A stretch of 64,000 nt of DNA from Eucalyptus grandis (GCF_016545825.1 NC_052615.1:32361088-32425087); one strand, 5' to 3'. Shown: positions 20,968 through 34,945, counted from the stretch's first letter. Made by a program: numbers and translations. Notes: generated by a model not told the origin, from the sequence alone.

Positions 20968-22440
20968 TTAAGATTGCTTAGGAACGCGGACAAGCTGGAA
21001 ATCTTCCATAGACGAACGATGCCTTCCGGCCTTTTAAAAGTCTTCCTTTAGTTGTGCAATCTCCTCACTCTTGGCATTGGCCTGATTACGAACGAGAGAG
21101 GGCTTGCATTTTATCATTCAATGAACATGAAGAAGCTTGACCTTCATTCTTCAAGCTTTGAACTTCGCATCCCAAGGCATAAATTTGACCTCGCATCTCC
21201 AAGAGAATATCCATGATTCTGCGAAAATCTGCTCCATTATCGGTCGAGTACTTGCTTCGCTCGATCGATGGAGTGAATGCGACGATGGTAGATCAGCATA
21301 ATCGCGCAGGTTTGGCGATGAAACTTCATGACCTTCTTTTTTGAAACCGAGATGCATAAACATCCTGCAGGTCTGCTGGTGAGCGATGACTCCTTCACTT
21401 GCATCGGGACATGAAGACTTCACTCCTTTCTCCCGATCTCCCCGTTTCCATGCCTACGGGTGGAGAAGAGTGTTCCTCGGGTTCTTCTTCTTCTCTTCTT
21501 TCTTCTTCTTCGGTCTTTCCTCCTCTGTTTCTTTTTCAGCTTCTATTTCTTCTTCTTCCTTCTCCTCTGCTTCTTTCGTCATTTGATCTGATTCTTTTTG
21601 TGGAACAGGACGACTTAAATTCTTCAAAGCCAATGCAGAGATGGTGATGTCTTCCTCATCATCTTCATCCTCAACGAGGAGAGCTCTTCTTCTATTGGAT
21701 GGAGCAACCATGGGCTCCTTCCCTTTTCTTTTAGCTACAGAAGAGATTTGATGAGATTTAGCAGAGTCTTCTCCTTGAATTTCTCCAACTCCTTGCTCGG
21801 TTCCTTCGACGCATTTTGGTCACCATTTTCAATCCTACCACCATATGATCGCATGGTCGAACACAAAAGATTTGTGGAGGCTGAATATTCAGATGTCGAA
21901 TAACTTCGTAACAAGGCTTGGGTAAGGGAGTTGACCTCTGTCCTTCATCATTGCTCTATACATGTGAAACATCATAGTGTGAGGGAGAGAAAACCTTTTT
22001 CCAAAGAGAATGGCATACATCAGCTTGGCCTCTGAACTTGAAACATCAGTCTTGGAAGTTGATTTCGGTCGGAGGCAATTAATCACAATCTTGTGAAGCA
22101 AGATGTTGAATGCACCCATCCTTAAGTAGGTAATCTTTTCATCTGTTCTCCCGTCCTTCACCCGGTTCAAGAGTGGCCCGAGCAATGGAAACTTTGATTG
22201 GTTGATATCTTCCTCTTTCGACTTCTAACACATAGGGTCTGCATCCTCGATGATTTCTTCCTGTTGTTGATGATCAACGCCTTGAGGACTAGATGGAGGA
22301 GAATGACGTTGTTGAGAATGTTGTGGGCTCGCTTGCTGTTCAGGTCTCTTCATCTTCGTAAGATCGAAGTGCGTAGGCCCCTCACTCATCCGCTGTGGTC
22401 CCACGCTTGCAATTCTCGAAGACTTTCTTGAAGATGACAT
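20968..22440 (-). pseudogene. Extra ORF downstream of pol in element S1 (env-like / putative plant transposon protein type)
   Basis: In element order: MSSSRKSSRIA start (22440); a conserved central domain with LHKIVINCLRPKS and SSSEAKLMYAILFGKRFSL then PHTMMFHMYRAMMKDRGQLP (22185-21889); a Glu/Lys-rich stretch (21711-21454); and a C-terminal segment with RIMDILLEMRGQIYALGCEV (about 21215-21145) predicted as coiled coil from its heptad pattern. Stop near 20968. The same four-part order occurs in element S2 at 51242-53322. Sireviruses often carry an ORF here called env-like; I see no clear signal peptide or fusion peptide. Broken by indels. Confidence 0.7.
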
Positions 22441-22894
22441 CTTTCTCGAGTTTTGGAAGATTCCTTGCTTGACTTTCCCAGGAAAGATGACAACTTTTTG
22501 AAGATTAAACGAAGAAGACAAACGGGAATGGAGGATTGATGCTTTCTAGGGTTTTTGAGAGAAAAGTGAAGAGGAATCGACAGTTCACGATCGGTTAAAA
22601 AGAGGGATAAACGAACCGTCATAAAGGAAATAAAAATATGTCTTTTCAAAATAACTGTCTTTTTCCGCAAAAATAGCCATTTCAAAAATAACTTCCCTTT
22701 TGAAAATGAAACGATGCAATATTTACGTCAATTAAATATAGCAACAATTTAAACACGGTCGACGATCGTACATTTTCAAGATGAGATTCAAGAGAAAGAC
22801 TTACAGTCGACGGACGTACCAAGACTGTCTTTCGGATAAAGTCTTGTAAGTCCGAGTCCGAAAGTCTTTAGACTTTGATATCCTCATACCTCAA

Positions 22895-25800
22895 AATGTT
22901 GAGTCCGGAGCGTATAGACTCAAATTGATTTTCTCCAAAGGCTTTGTGAATATATCCGCCGAGTTGATTCTTTGAGTCAACAAATTGAATTGAAACATCT
23001 CCATTTTGAACATGGTCTCTAATAAAGTGATGTCAAATCTCTATATGCTTTGCTCTTGAGTGGAGAATTGGATTTTGGTGAGGTTGATAGCGCTGGTGTT
23101 GTCGCAATTAATCTCCGTGCATGAGTCTTCAATTTCAAAGTCTCTTAGCTGTTGTTTTATTCATAGAATTTGCGAACAGCACTTCCCGGGGCTACATACT
23201 CGCTTCGTTGTTGAAAGAGACACGGTGCTTTGTTTTCTTGAAAACCAAGACACTCACCCCGCTTCTAAGCAACCGGCGGGTTCCCAGTGCTCTTTCTATC
23301 AACTCGCAACCGGCCAAATCTGCGTCGAATATCCCCGGAAGATTAAAGTCTCCTTCTTAGGATACCAAAGACCGATGCTTGATGATGAAGCAACATATTT
23401 AATGATGCGTTTCGCAGCACCGAGATGGGATTCTCTAGGATCGATTGAAACCTTGCACGAGATGCAAACACTCAACAAAATGTCGGTCTAGAAGCAAGAA
23501 GATAAATAAGTGAACCAATGATGCTCTGTACAACTTTTGATCAACTTTCTTCCCTTCTTCATCTTTGTCTATCTTCAAAGAACTTGACATAGGTATGTCG
23601 GTCTTTTTGCACTTTTCCAGTCAAATCTTTTGACAAGATCATTAACATATTTTTCTTGATAAATAAAAGTTCATTCCTTCAATTGTTTTATTTGAAGACC
23701 AAGAAAGAATGTTAACTCTCCCATCATACTCATTTCAAATTCATCCTGCATAGACTTAGAAAATTTCTTGCACAGATTTTCATTAGAAGATCCGAAAATA
23801 ATGTCATCCACATATATTTGAACAAGTAAGAAACTTTTGTTCTCCTTTTTAATAAATAAAGTCGTATCTACTTTACCTTTGACAAAACCATTTTGTATTA
23901 AAAACTTACTTAATCTGTCGTACCAAGCTCGAGGTGCTTGCTTTAAACCATACAAAGCCTTTTTCAGTCTAAAGAGTGAGTTTGGTTTCTTTGGGTCTTC
24001 AAACCCTGGTGGTTGTTCCACATAAACTTCCTCTTGGATAAATCCATTTAGGAAGGCGCTTTTGACGTCCATTTGGAATAACCTGAAATTCTTATAACAA
24101 GCAAACGCAAGTAATAGTCGAATAGCTTCTAACCTTGCTACTAGAGCGTAAGTCTCATCATAGTCTATTCCTTCTTCTTGCGTATATCCCTTGGCCACGA
24201 GTCTTGCTTTGTTTCGTACGACTTTTCCTTTCTCATTCATCTTGTTTCTAAACACCCATTTAGCCCCAATAACAGTTTTACCTTTTGGTTTGGATGTCAA
24301 TTCCCAGACATCATTAATGCTGAACTGTCTGAGCTCTTCTTGCATAGCTTCAATCCAGCTTTCATCAGATAAAGCTTCTTCTATGCTTTTTGGTTCAATT
24401 TCAGAAACGAGAGCCACAGCACTAGACTCTTCTCGCCTTTTGGATCTGGTGCGAATTCCTTCATTCATTTCGCCGATTATAAGATCTTTGGGATGACTGG
24501 ACGTATGCTTCCAGTTACTCGTTGATCTGTCTGGTTGATGATCTCTTTCTTTGTTTGGATCTTCACGAACATCCAGAAGTTGGTTTTCCAGAGTCTGAGA
24601 TGCTTCTTGAGTTGTAAGTTTTGGAAGGTTTGGAGCAGGTTCAGACTCTTCTTGATGAGTCTGACTTGATTCATCTTGCGTTGAGTCTTGAAATTTGACA
24701 TTCATTGACTCCTCCATAGACTAGCTCTTCTTGTTATAGACTCTGAAGGCTTTGCTTGATGTAGAATATCCAAGGAAGATACCTTCATTTGATCTTTCTT
24801 CAAACTTACCAACTCGATCTTTTGCATTTTTCAATATAAAACATTTGCAACCGAATACATGAAAGTATGAAACAATAGGCTTCTTATCTTTGAACAATTC
24901 ATAAGGGGTTTTCTCTGGAATAGGTCTTAAGAAGACTCTATTTATGATATAACAAGCTGTTGAAACAGCTTCAGCCCAAAATCGTGAAGAAATCTTGCTT
25001 TCAATTAAAAGAGTTCTAGCCATTTCCTGAAGAGATCTGTTCTTTCTTTCCACAACTCCATTTTGCTTGAGGAGTATATGGAGAGGAGAACACATGATTG
25101 AAGCTTGATTCATCACAAAATTTTGTAAAATCTTGATTTTCAAATTCACCTCCATGATCTGTTCTTATACTTGAGATAACACATCCTTTTTCATTTTGAA
25201 CCTTTTTAGCAAACTTTTCAAAATACGAGAAGGTTTCAGACTTACTTGCAAGGAAATATACCCAAGTAAAATGGGAGTAATCGTCCACAATTACTAAGCA
25301 ATATTTCTTACCTCCAATACTCTATGTTCTAGTTGGTCTGAAGAGATCCATATGCAGCAAGCGTAGTACATGATTAGTAGAGACATGATTTATTGGCTTA
25401 AATGAATTTCTTACCCTTTCCCCGAATACATGGAGTGCATGGATCGGTCTTTTGATAAGGTAATTTGGGTAGTCCTCGAACAAGCTGCTTTGATGAGATT
25501 TTGGCTAATTGCTTCATGTTGACATGACCAAGCTTTCGTGCCATAAGCTTGCTTCGTCTTGAATTGAGATAAAACATTGCGATTCATTTGGTTTCACATC
25601 TAGAAGATAAATGTTTCCATGTCTACGACCCATGAAGGACTGTGTAGAGTCTTTCTGATTCGAACATATTCCTTCTTGAAAGAAGATCTTGAAACCAGTA
25701 TCACACAATTGACTAATCTTTGAGAAGATTGTAATTGAGTCCTTCCACTAAGGAAACATTACTTATTGTGAGATTTCCAATTTTCACAGTTCCAAATCCC

Positions 25801-25950
25801 ACAATACTCCCTTTCTTTGTTTCCTCGAAATGAAACTTTTCCACCATTTACTTGAGCAATCTTTATAAAACAATTTGAGTCTTCTGTCATGTGTCTTGAG
25901 CATCCACTTTGTCAAGATACCACTTTACCTTTTTCTTGACGGTGACCTGC
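22895..25950 (-). pseudogene. pol of element S1: protease, integrase, RT, RNase H
   Basis: Protease region near 25890-25925, with an indel in the active-site DSG area. GAG-pre-integrase follows at 25708-25514. Integrase has RTDHGGEFENQDF and NGVVERKNRSLQEMARTLL (25288-24960), then GCKCFILKNAKD and EGIFLGYSTSSKAFRVYN (24870-24730). RT spans 24350-23671, with [35 protein letters not shown] and the catalytic [12 protein letters not shown]. RNase H lies at about 23490-22930 and is frameshifted, ending with the copia-type 'ADIFTKPL' tail near 22950. The RT-integrase half is nearly intact. Confidence 0.85.
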
Positions 25951-26559
25951 ATTTAAAAAAGAGTCTCAAGCTTTCTTTGGTACCCAAACTTTCTTGGGTC
26001 CTTTGGTGTTAGTAACATAAGCAGTATTAGCCCATATTCTCTTAACAAGTTTCCAAATCATAGGACACTCTTTTTCAAAGTGATCCTGGACTGTTGCATT
26101 TGAACATTTTAGAGCATTTCTACCTACGATTTTACAAAAACTTTCTCGAAGTGATTTTTGTAAACCTCTCTCGAGAGTCTTTTCTTAATTCTTTCTTTTA
26201 CTTTAGGAAAATCAATCGGGGAATTGTTTCTTCGACATACCTAGACCGGACTTATTGAAGTAAGGTCTTTGTCTTTGAAAGAATTTTCTCAAGTTTTTCA
26301 GACCCTATTGAAAATTTCTTTGATATATTTGATAAGTTTGTTTTTAAAAAGACATTTTCTTTTGAAAGATTATCTTCATTTTCTTTAAGATTGGAAACAG
26401 TCAAGTCTAGATTTTTAACTCTTTCTACTAAAACATTTTCCTTTTGTTTTAGAGCTGAGTTTTCCTTTTCAGTTCGGAAATTCTTTTGAGAGAAGTCTTA
26501 AGACTAAAACATAATTCATCAATATATTTAGAAACTTTGACAGGAATTTTAAAATTACT

Positions 26560-27650
26560 TGCCTCAAATTCACTTTAAAGTCGATCCAGTGTCCGAGTCC
26601 GATTGTGCCATCGGACATAGATTGGCATATTCATTATCACTTTCTTCACACTCTGTATCACTCAGGGTTTCGGCTTTGAGAGCTTTTCGAAATTTTTCAG
26701 CTTTTCCTCTCTTCTTCTTGAAGAGGACAGTTGGGTCCGATGTGTCCCTTTTTCTTACATTCAAAGCGGACTACGTCTTTGTTTGGTTCCTCATCATCAA
26801 CGGACTTGGTCCGCTGTCTTTGAAAGCTTTGTTTCTTTGAGTTGAACCTTCTTCCTTTTCTATTCAGTTTTTGAATCTTCTTATCATGAGAGCAAGCTCC
26901 TCATCGTCCACATCATCTTCGAATCTGTATCATCGAATCATCATTTGATTTTAACGCAATAGATTTCTTACCTTTTGGATCTTCATCTTCATTGATCCGT
27001 TCCACTTCATAAGATCGAAGAGTTCTAATTAGCTCGTCGACCAGATAGTGGCATAATTCTTTGCGTCTCTCTTATCGAAGTCTTTATGTGATTCCAATCC
27101 TCGGAGAGTCCACGCAAAGAGCTTGTTTACCTTCATGGGATCGAAGTTGGTTGACCTTGATTTTCAAGACCATTCACAATATCTCGTAAAACGACTAAAC
27201 ATGTCGGATATAGATTCTCTTGGTTTCATTCGAAGGCTTCGTATTGATCGAGAAGAATGTTGATTCTTGTTTCCTTCACTCGATCTTCCTTCATAGGTGA
27301 TATGCAATCTGTCCCAAACTTCTTTTGCTGTACCACAAGAAGATATTCTATTATATTCAGTTGGTGATAAAGCACAATATAAGGAGTAAATTGCTTTTGC
27401 ATCGAGTGTTTGTCTCTTGATTATTTCTTCCCGAGACATTCCGCCGGTTTCATCGGTTTCTTTTCCTCTTTCGGACCGATGCAGGTGGTAGGAGTAATTC
27501 CTTTTCTACAACGTCCCATTCCGAGGATCATTTGATCGAAGGAAAGCTTTCATCTTGTTCTTCCGGATGTTGTAATCCTTTCCATCAAAGTAGGGTGGTC
27601 TAGTATTGCTTTGCCCTTCCATCGGCCCCAGGTGCTAGCATACTAGCCAT
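26560..27650 (-). pseudogene. gag of element S1 (frameshifted)
   Basis: Starts near 27650 (MASMLAP) or at the internal MEGQ site. It contains the gag signature YNRISSCGTAKEVWDRLHIT followed by YEGRSS (27439-27164) and a C-terminal Lys-rich region followed by an acidic tail with SDSDTGSTLK (26764-26570). The expected zinc knuckle near 26760 is partly out of frame. It would coat element RNA. Several 1-3-bp indels prevent a continuous frame. Confidence 0.75.
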
Positions 27651-27712
27651 GGATCTTTTACTACGAAGTAAAACACTTCAAATAAAGTAAGTACACAGTG
27701 CTCGATACCAAT

Positions 27713-28610
27713 TGATATTGCTAGTATGAGTACCTAGAGGGGGTGAATAGGTATATAAAGAATTTTTTTCAATCAATTGCACAATACTAGACAGTTGGAG
27801 GAAACGATAATCAAAGTAAGACGAGAGAAGAGAAAATTGAACACGCGGTTTATAGTGGTTCGGCTTATATCAAGCCTACGTCCACTCTTCTTCACCGATG
27901 ACCTATTGGCTGGATTCCACTATGAACAAGAGAGAGGTTACAGCACAGCTTTGCCTTGATTCCACAAAGTAGATGTTCTACCACACCTCCTCAAGATTTC
28001 TCACAAATATAGACTCTCTCTTTCATATACAAGTATTCGCTCAAAGGATTTGTCTAAACAAAAAGAGCTTCGGACTTTGGAATTCTTCTATCGCGCACAC
28101 CTTGAACAACTAAGACAGTCTTCCTTATATACTCCTTTATGCCATCATACCCGTTGGCACTTACCAAAGGAATTCCTCCAATCTACCCGTTGGACGGAAT
28201 CAATTAGGAAGATTATCCAAGCTATTAAAGGAACGTGTTGATAGCCCATCAATCCTATTCGCCCATACAATCAGGATCTCGGTTTCCATAAGCAAAACCT
28301 TCCAATAATATTTAGGCAATCACCGGATCTTCAATTTATCGAGTCAATCTTCGATCAATCAAATGACTCCGTTATGTCTTCTCCAGCCACGAGATCTTCT
28401 CCAGTTGATAAGGTTAAATCATCAACGGAACATCCGATTCTGGATAACCTTTCTTCAACGGATTAGAGACTCACAATGAGGATAGACTTTGAGTCTTGAG
28501 TCGGCTGTCCGGAGGTCTTCGGACTTTGAACAGCAGAGTCCGCAAGCCTTGATTAGATCAGTAGAAACGTTTTGTCAACTTCAAAACACTTCAAGAAGAT
28601 TTCTCCAACA
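27713..28610 (-). repeat. 5' LTR of Sirevirus-like element S1
   Basis: 898 bp. On its internal side the primer-binding site reads, on the plus strand, GCTCGATACCAAT (27699-27711). This is the usual GCTCTGATACCA with CTG shortened to CG. Confidence 0.9.
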
Positions 28611-28615
28611 ATATG

Positions 28616-30211
28616 CAATAAACTTTTGACTTGGTATCTTTTCCAAATGTTTACCGATGTGCATTTTGTAGGTAATATTGGTGAAGGCAACCAAACCAAT
28701 GGAAAAGCAATCTAGGTAAGATTAGAAGTGAGCAAAGATTTCCCTGCTTGGAGAACCGGTTGCACGGTGTGTGGCAAATATGGAGAATATATTTGCGATG
28801 AGGTGAAATTTTGTAAACGGAGTTCGAGCACTTTCTTATCATTGACATCTGGCTAGATGACATTTAGATAATGTTTGTTTGTGTTGATAGACCGATGATG
28901 ATATCTCTGCAGCTTGGAATGCAAAGCGGTGCTTTTACGAACTCCTAAATTTAAAGAGGTCATTTTGCTGTTGCCTTTTTGATATATGATGTTCAAGAAG
29001 GGGTATAAGGTTCCAAGTTTTGACATTGTGATTTTTGTAATGTTGGATTCCAGGGATCCCTTGAGCAACCAAAGTCCGGTCACGGCCAATGAGTTTGTTT
29101 CTGATCATCTCTGCTGAAGAAGAAAATGATGCTTGGGATTATGTTCGGCACCGATGGTCCAATAGGAAATCCAATCTCTCCACTTATCTATGGTAAGGTT
29201 TGCTAGACCTACTTGTCATTGTTCTTCTCAGTTTGTTTAAATGGGTTAATCCTGGATAAAGAAGAAAGCATTTTAAATTTTCCATGCTATGAGAATGAAT
29301 GAATCTTGTTTAACTCATTATTTTTTCTAGTACTTATTTTCTTTTAGGACCTGCGTACTCCCTGTGGTTTTCAATATGCAGAAAGGGAAAAGGTTTCGTG
29401 GATCTTTTTCATCACATGACCACATTATATTCCTATTTGTGCTATGTTGCTCACAAAATCTTTGTTAATTGTAGTACTACCTGTCGGAGGCCTGGGCACC
29501 TTGCTGAAGTTGCTTGGTGAGTGCCCTATAAACTTCCCTTCCTTGGCGTGATAATCTGTTTTTCAACTTCTTTACTCCTTGTTTACACTGGCATGACGTG
29601 AAAAAGTCCTTGTCATGCAGTTTGCAGTTGGACAAAACAAATCAACTTCCATACCCAAAGATCTTCTGGGACTTTATAGAAGGTTTCAAGAATTTTGAAT
29701 CTGTCTCATCTTGTTCCCCTGTTATTATAGTTCTTCGGCTATTCGCACCCTTGGTGTATATTAAGGATCGCACAAATTTGTTTCTAAAATTTTATGTCCA
29801 CTGCTGTCAAAACACTCAATTCCTCTCTTCTTTTTCTATTGCTTTATGTTCATTCCAGATGTGAGCAGATAGGGAAAAGCTCGTCTGTAGCAAGCTGCAA
29901 TGAATGTCAATCCACGCATAGTTTGGCGACTTGCCTTGATTGTAATAGAGTAATATGTGATGGGTAAGTGCCTGTTATTGGTTAAATTACTGTAGCATCA
30001 TAGGTTGCCTTTGCTGCTCGAGGCATTAATTTGCTTGTTCAGTGACTACTTGAGTGGCATTAGGGACGAGTTTCTGGCTGGTACAATATTTATTTCTTTT
30101 GTGTGGGTATGTTCTGTCTTCTTCAAGTTACATTTAATGTTTTTCCTGTTGATATTACTTTAAAGTGGTGTTTTAGGGGTTGGGGAGCCTTTAATTCCAT
30201 TTTCACTTATT
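28616..30211 (+). other. Exon-intron region of the zinc-finger gene between two LTR elements
   Basis: Holds five exons of the decayed zinc-finger gene (about 28671-28850, 29055-29192, 29475-29516, 29621-29682, 29859-29963). The last four have clear AG acceptors and GT donors. Introns are 80-280 bp. Nothing else recognised. Confidence 0.6.
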
Positions 30212-30216
30212 ATTAC

Positions 30217-30446
30217 TGAAGAAATTTATGAGAAATTACTTTGATTTTTATTCTCCAGAGAATATATATTTACATGAGGCATCTAGCCTTTTTATAGCTA
30301 CTGGTTGTAACAAAAAAAAAAAAAAAACAACACCCTAAAACATAAGAAACAAATTCCTAAAAGCTAACAAACAAAATATGGAAAATCTGGAAACAAAATA
30401 ATCACACTTTTATAGCTAACTAGAAATCCAATTATGATTTTCAACA
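30217..30446 (-). repeat. 3' LTR of copia element 30217-35211
   Basis: 230 bp, TGAAGAAATTTATG... to ...GATTTTCAACA on the plus strand; direct repeat of 34946-35211. Confidence 0.9.
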
Positions 30447-30469
30447 CTCCCCCTCAAGTTGGTTATGAA

Positions 30470-33400
30470 TGTCTATCATACCCAGCTTGCACCTTAGAGT
30501 CTTGAAACTATTTCTAGATAAAACCTTGGTTAGTATGTCCGCTGTTTGATGATTGGTTGGAACATACGAGAGCTTCAAGATTCCTTGCTCAAGTTTTTCT
30601 TTGATGAAATGTCGATCGATCTCCACATGCTTTGTTCTATCACGATGAACGAGTTCTTGGCAATCTCAATAGCAGCTTTGTTGTCACATAATAATGACAT
30701 ATGATTGGTATTAGTGAATCCTAGTTCATTTAAGATTCTTCTCAGCCACATGCCTTCACATATTCCTTGACACATTGCTCTAACCTCCGCTTCAGCGCTG
30801 CTCCTAGCAACAACGGGTTGCTTCTTGCTTCTCCAAGTAACCATGTTGCCCCACACGAAGGTACAATACCCTGTTGTCGACCTTTGGTCCATGAGAGATC
30901 CAACCCAATCTGCATCCGTGAATATCTCCATGTTTCTCTTCTCTGTTTTCTTAAAGTAGAGCCCTCTTCCAGGACTTCTCTTCAAGTACTGTAAGATTCG
31001 AAAAACTGCCTGCAAGTGCTTCTCTGTTGGTCGGTTCATGTATCTACTAACCATACTTATTGCGAAACCAATGTCTGGCCGAGTATGCGAGAGATAGATT
31101 AGTTTGCCAACTAATCTTTGATACCTCCCTTAGTCCGTTAATGGTCATTCTTCTTCCATCTCGGTTTTATCCATGGGTGTGTCAGCTGATTTGCACCCAA
31201 GCATACTAGTTTCCTTCAAAAGATCAAGAGTATATTTGCGTTGGTAAATTGCAATTCTTTTCCGTGACCGAGTTACCTCCATACCTAGGAAGTATTTGAG
31301 TTGACCTAGATCTTTAACCTCGAATTTTTCTACCAAGATATTCTTCAGTTTTCCAATCTCCTTCAGATTGTCACCGGTTAGGATTATATCATCGATGTAT
31401 AAAATCATTATTGCTCTTCTACCTTCAGCTGACTTCTTGACATACATTGTATGATCTATTTGACATTGAGTGAAATTCAGCTTCTTAACGACCCTTGTTA
31501 ACCCCTCGAACCAAGCACGAGGTGATTGCTTTAGGCCGTGTAGGGATTTCTTGAGTTTGCACACCTTGTTGAAGCTCTCTTTAGTGTCAATTCCCGATGG
31601 AACCTCCATAAAGACTTCTTCCTCCAATTTCCCATTCAAGAAGGCATTCTTTATGTCTAATTAATGTAGGGGTCAATCCAAATTAGTTGTAAGGAGAGCA
31701 ACACTCGAATGGAGTTTAGTTTGGCCATCGGAGCGAAGGTTTCTTCATAGTCTATACCATATGATTGCGTGAATCCCTTAGCAACCAACCTTGCCTTGAA
31801 ACGATCAGCACTACTATCGGCATTGTGCTTAATTGTAAAGACCTACTTACATCCCACCAATTTCTTCCCAGCTGGCAATTCTGTATATTCCCAAGTATTA
31901 TTCTTTTCAAGTGCATGAATTTCCTCAAGAACCGCTTTTTTCCACTTGGATTAAGCAAGCGTCTCCTGGATATTCTTGGGAATTTGAATGTCGCTCAACG
32001 TTGAAACAAATGCCTCGTATTTAGGAGACAACTTTTCATAAGACACAAAATTGTTAATGGAATGTTGAGTGCACTATCTCTTCTCTTTTCGAAGAGCAAT
32101 GGGCTGATCAAGATCATCAAGTACAACAAAATTTTCTGAGCTTATAGGAGCATTACCTTCATCTATTGTGGGTCTTGAACTCGGGTCTGTCTCTTAAGCC
32201 GGCTTTGATGTAGTACGGTCCTCCAACTCCTTTTGAGTTTTCCGCCTAGAGTAGACAATTACCTTTTATTTTTGTCTTGTGTAGCATCTTGAATGGGTAG
32301 ACATGAAAGACTTTCGGATGTTGGATGACTCTCGGATGTTGGAATGGGTAGACACGAAGAACAAACAGAATTGGTATTTGTTTGTTATGACCCGAGTGAA
32401 TGAAAAGTATCCCAAAAATTATATTCCTCATAACTCTCCCATTGAATGGTATTTTTGGAGTGAAAGGGCTAGTGCTCAAAGAAGGTAACATCCATGGTGG
32501 TATAAAAACGCTTTGTTTGTGGGCAATAACACTTATATCCACTTTTATTTGGAGCGTATCCTAGAAACACACATTTGAGAGACTTAGGATCTAGCTTGCT
32601 ACGATGTTGCTGATTTATATGAACAAATGTTGTGCAACCGAATACTTTGATTGGGATATGTGAGGCAAAACGAATATGTGGGTAGGTACGAAGTAGACTC
32701 TGAAATGGTGTTTGGAAATCTAGGACACAGGAAGGCATACGATTGATGAGATATGTGGCTGTTAACACTGCTTCTCCCCAAAAATGTTTAGGAACATGGG
32801 TGGCTAACATAAGAGAACGGGCGACTTCCAAAAGATGCCTATTTTTCCTCTCCACTACTCCATTTTGTTGTGGAGTGTCTACACAAGAGCTAATATGTAT
32901 GATACCATGGCTATTTAGATATGACCCAAGCTGTGAGTAGAAGTATTCTCTCCCATTATCCGTTTTGAAAACTTGAATTTTTGTGCTAAATTGGGTTTGG
33001 ATCATTAGGTTGAAGGTTTGAAAATTTTGGCCAATATCTTATTTTTCTTTCATTAGAAAAAGCCAAGTGAGTCTTGTATGATCATCAATGAAAGTAACAA
33101 ACCACCTAGAACCATAAATGTTATTGACACGAGAAGGTCCCCAAATATTGCTATGAATCATGTGAAATGGATGAGAAGACTTATAAGGTTGCAAAGGGTA
33201 CAAACTGTGAGTATGTTTGGATAATTGACACACCTTACATTGAAGTTTTATTGAATCTTTATTGAACAAAGAAGGTTATCAACATTTTTAAGTACGAAAA
33301 TTTGGATAACCTAACCTATAGTGCCACAATCTTATGTCACTCTCTTCTTTAGCACGAGATGCTACACATGACATCTTCTTGTTTTTCCATTCGAGGCATT

Positions 33401-33760
33401 AACTCGCAGAAGGTAGAGGCTTGCATCCATCTCAGCATTGCCAATCGTCATCCTTGAGTTCAAAACCTGAAATTCACATAAGTGTGGGAAAAATTTAGTA
33501 ATGTAGCCTAAATCTTTGGTTAACTTGCTGATGGAGAGAAGATTATAGCTGAGTTTGGGAATAAATAATACTGAATTCAGTGTTATATTTTTTGAAATAA
33601 CCACTTATTCAACACCAGCCACCTTTGAGCAAGAACCATCAACAATTCGAACACTAGTGCCATTTTGACATGGATTGTACTCGTTGAACACCGTGATATC
33701 TCCGATCATGTGGTCGATGCTTCGAGTCTATAATCCAAGAGGTGATTTTCTCTTGTTTAG
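30470..33760 (-). pseudogene. pol of copia element 30217-35211
   Basis: Protease remnant near 33745-33690 (WIIDS). Integrase zinc-binding and core regions lie at 33269-32469, with FKTDNGREYF, QQNGVVERKNRHLLEVARSL and CVFLGYAPNKSGYKCY. RT lies at about 32050-31145, with NGKLEEEVFMEVP and the catalytic LYIDDIILTGDN. RNase H lies at 31054-30470, with FTDADWVGSLMDQRSTTGYC and the tail 'TADILTKVLS'. At least four breaks in frame. Confidence 0.85.
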
Positions 33761-33978
33761 CACTAAAGGCATTTAGAGAATTACCTCGTTGAGCTATCGT
33801 TGATGTACTAACCCCTTCGGATGGGTTGCCTTCTAAACCGATTCTTGTAGCAGCTTTTTAGCATCTTCGTTGCTCTTTGTTAAAGGGACTCGAATCTACT
33901 GAAGCAATTATTTCTGTTTGGACTACGTTGCTTCTACTCTCTTGATTTTGAGTAGGATGTGAGGTTGATGGCTTCCAA

Positions 33979-34864
33979 TCATTTGGCCGACCATGAATTT
34001 TCTAGCGTGTCTTTTGTGTGACCTGTCTGTTTGCAATAATCACACCATGGACGACCACCCCTTCGCTGGTTGTTGTTGTTTGATTGAGTGCCTCCACTGT
34101 AGGATGGTTGAGATCCTCGAGCTATTAGAGCAGAATTTGCTGGATTGGTCTGGTTGTTTGAAGAACCAAGCATCACCTTTCACTAAGTCTCTTCTCTCCT
34201 GACCTCAGCAAAAACTTCTCGTACACTAGGTAGGGGCTTTATGCTCAGAATTTGTCCGCATACCTCATCAAGCTCTTGATTCAAGCCTAACAAAAATTTG
34301 TAGATGCGTTCTCGATTTTGAATCCGCTTGTACCGCTTGCTATCTTCAGGACAACTCCACATCATATCTTCCAGCATGTTAAGTTGCTGCCAATGATGTA
34401 TGAGTTGGTTAAAATAATCAGTGACAGAATATTCCCCTTGCCTTAGGTCATAGAGAATGCCCTTGATCTCAAAGATGGCCGAGGTGTTATTTTTGTTTGA
34501 ATAAGTTTCATGAACAGCATCCCAAATCTCCTTTGCTGTCTTGTAGTACATTAAATTCTCTCCCCGTTTCATTTGTCATTGAATTTAGCAACCAACACAT
34601 CACCATGTTATTTTCCACCTTCCATATTCGATAATTTGGGCTCGTCTCCTCAAGTTGTATGATAGCTCCACTTAGGTAATCTTCTTTACCTTTTCCACAA
34701 ACGAAAATCATGACAGAATGGGACCATTGATTGAAGTTGTGACCAGTAAGTTTATGACCAGTGATGAGAAGAGTTCCACCTTCGGATACATTGATAGGTT
34801 GGATAATGTGAGGAGAGTTCTAAGCTCTAGGGTCTAAGGTTTCACTCTCAACCTCGCTTGCCAT
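33979..34864 (-). pseudogene. gag of copia element 30217-35211
   Basis: Begins MASEVESETLDPRA at 34864 with an early stop. It continues with YRIWKVENNMVMCWLLNSM, AKEIWDAVHETYSNKNNTS and YKFLLGLNQELDEVCGQIL (34572-34183), and ends with a CCHC zinc knuckle, CDYCKQTGHTKDT (34050-34010), in which the final Cys is not seen at its expected place. Frameshifts separate the pieces. Confidence 0.8.
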
Positions 34865-34945
34865 TGTAGCTCTAGGGTATTTTGTCATGGTGGAAACACT
34901 CAAAATATGGTAGAAAAGAATGGTCCAGATCGAGCTCTGATACCA

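Larger units (their letters stand above)
19676..28610 (-). mobile_element. Sirevirus-like Ty1/copia retrotransposon with extra ORF after pol (element S1)
   Basis: 8935 bp, bounded by a perfect duplication ATATG (19671-19675, 28611-28615). The 3' LTR is 19676-20579 and the 5' LTR is 27713-28610. Order in element sense: LTR, initiator-Met-type primer site, gag, protease, integrase, RT, RNase H, an extra ORF, then repeated polypurine tracts (minus-strand AAAAAGGGGGAGAG near 20938 and AATGGGGAGATTG near 20592) before the 3' LTR. An extra 3' ORF and multiple polypurine tracts are features of Sireviruses. It sits in the zinc-finger gene between exons at 19472 and 28671. Many small indels break the ORFs. 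Confidence 0.88.

Noticed and set aside
21386..21647. Ser/Phe-rich plus-strand frames
   Set aside because: Antisense shadows of the Glu/Lys-rich linker of the S1 extra ORF.
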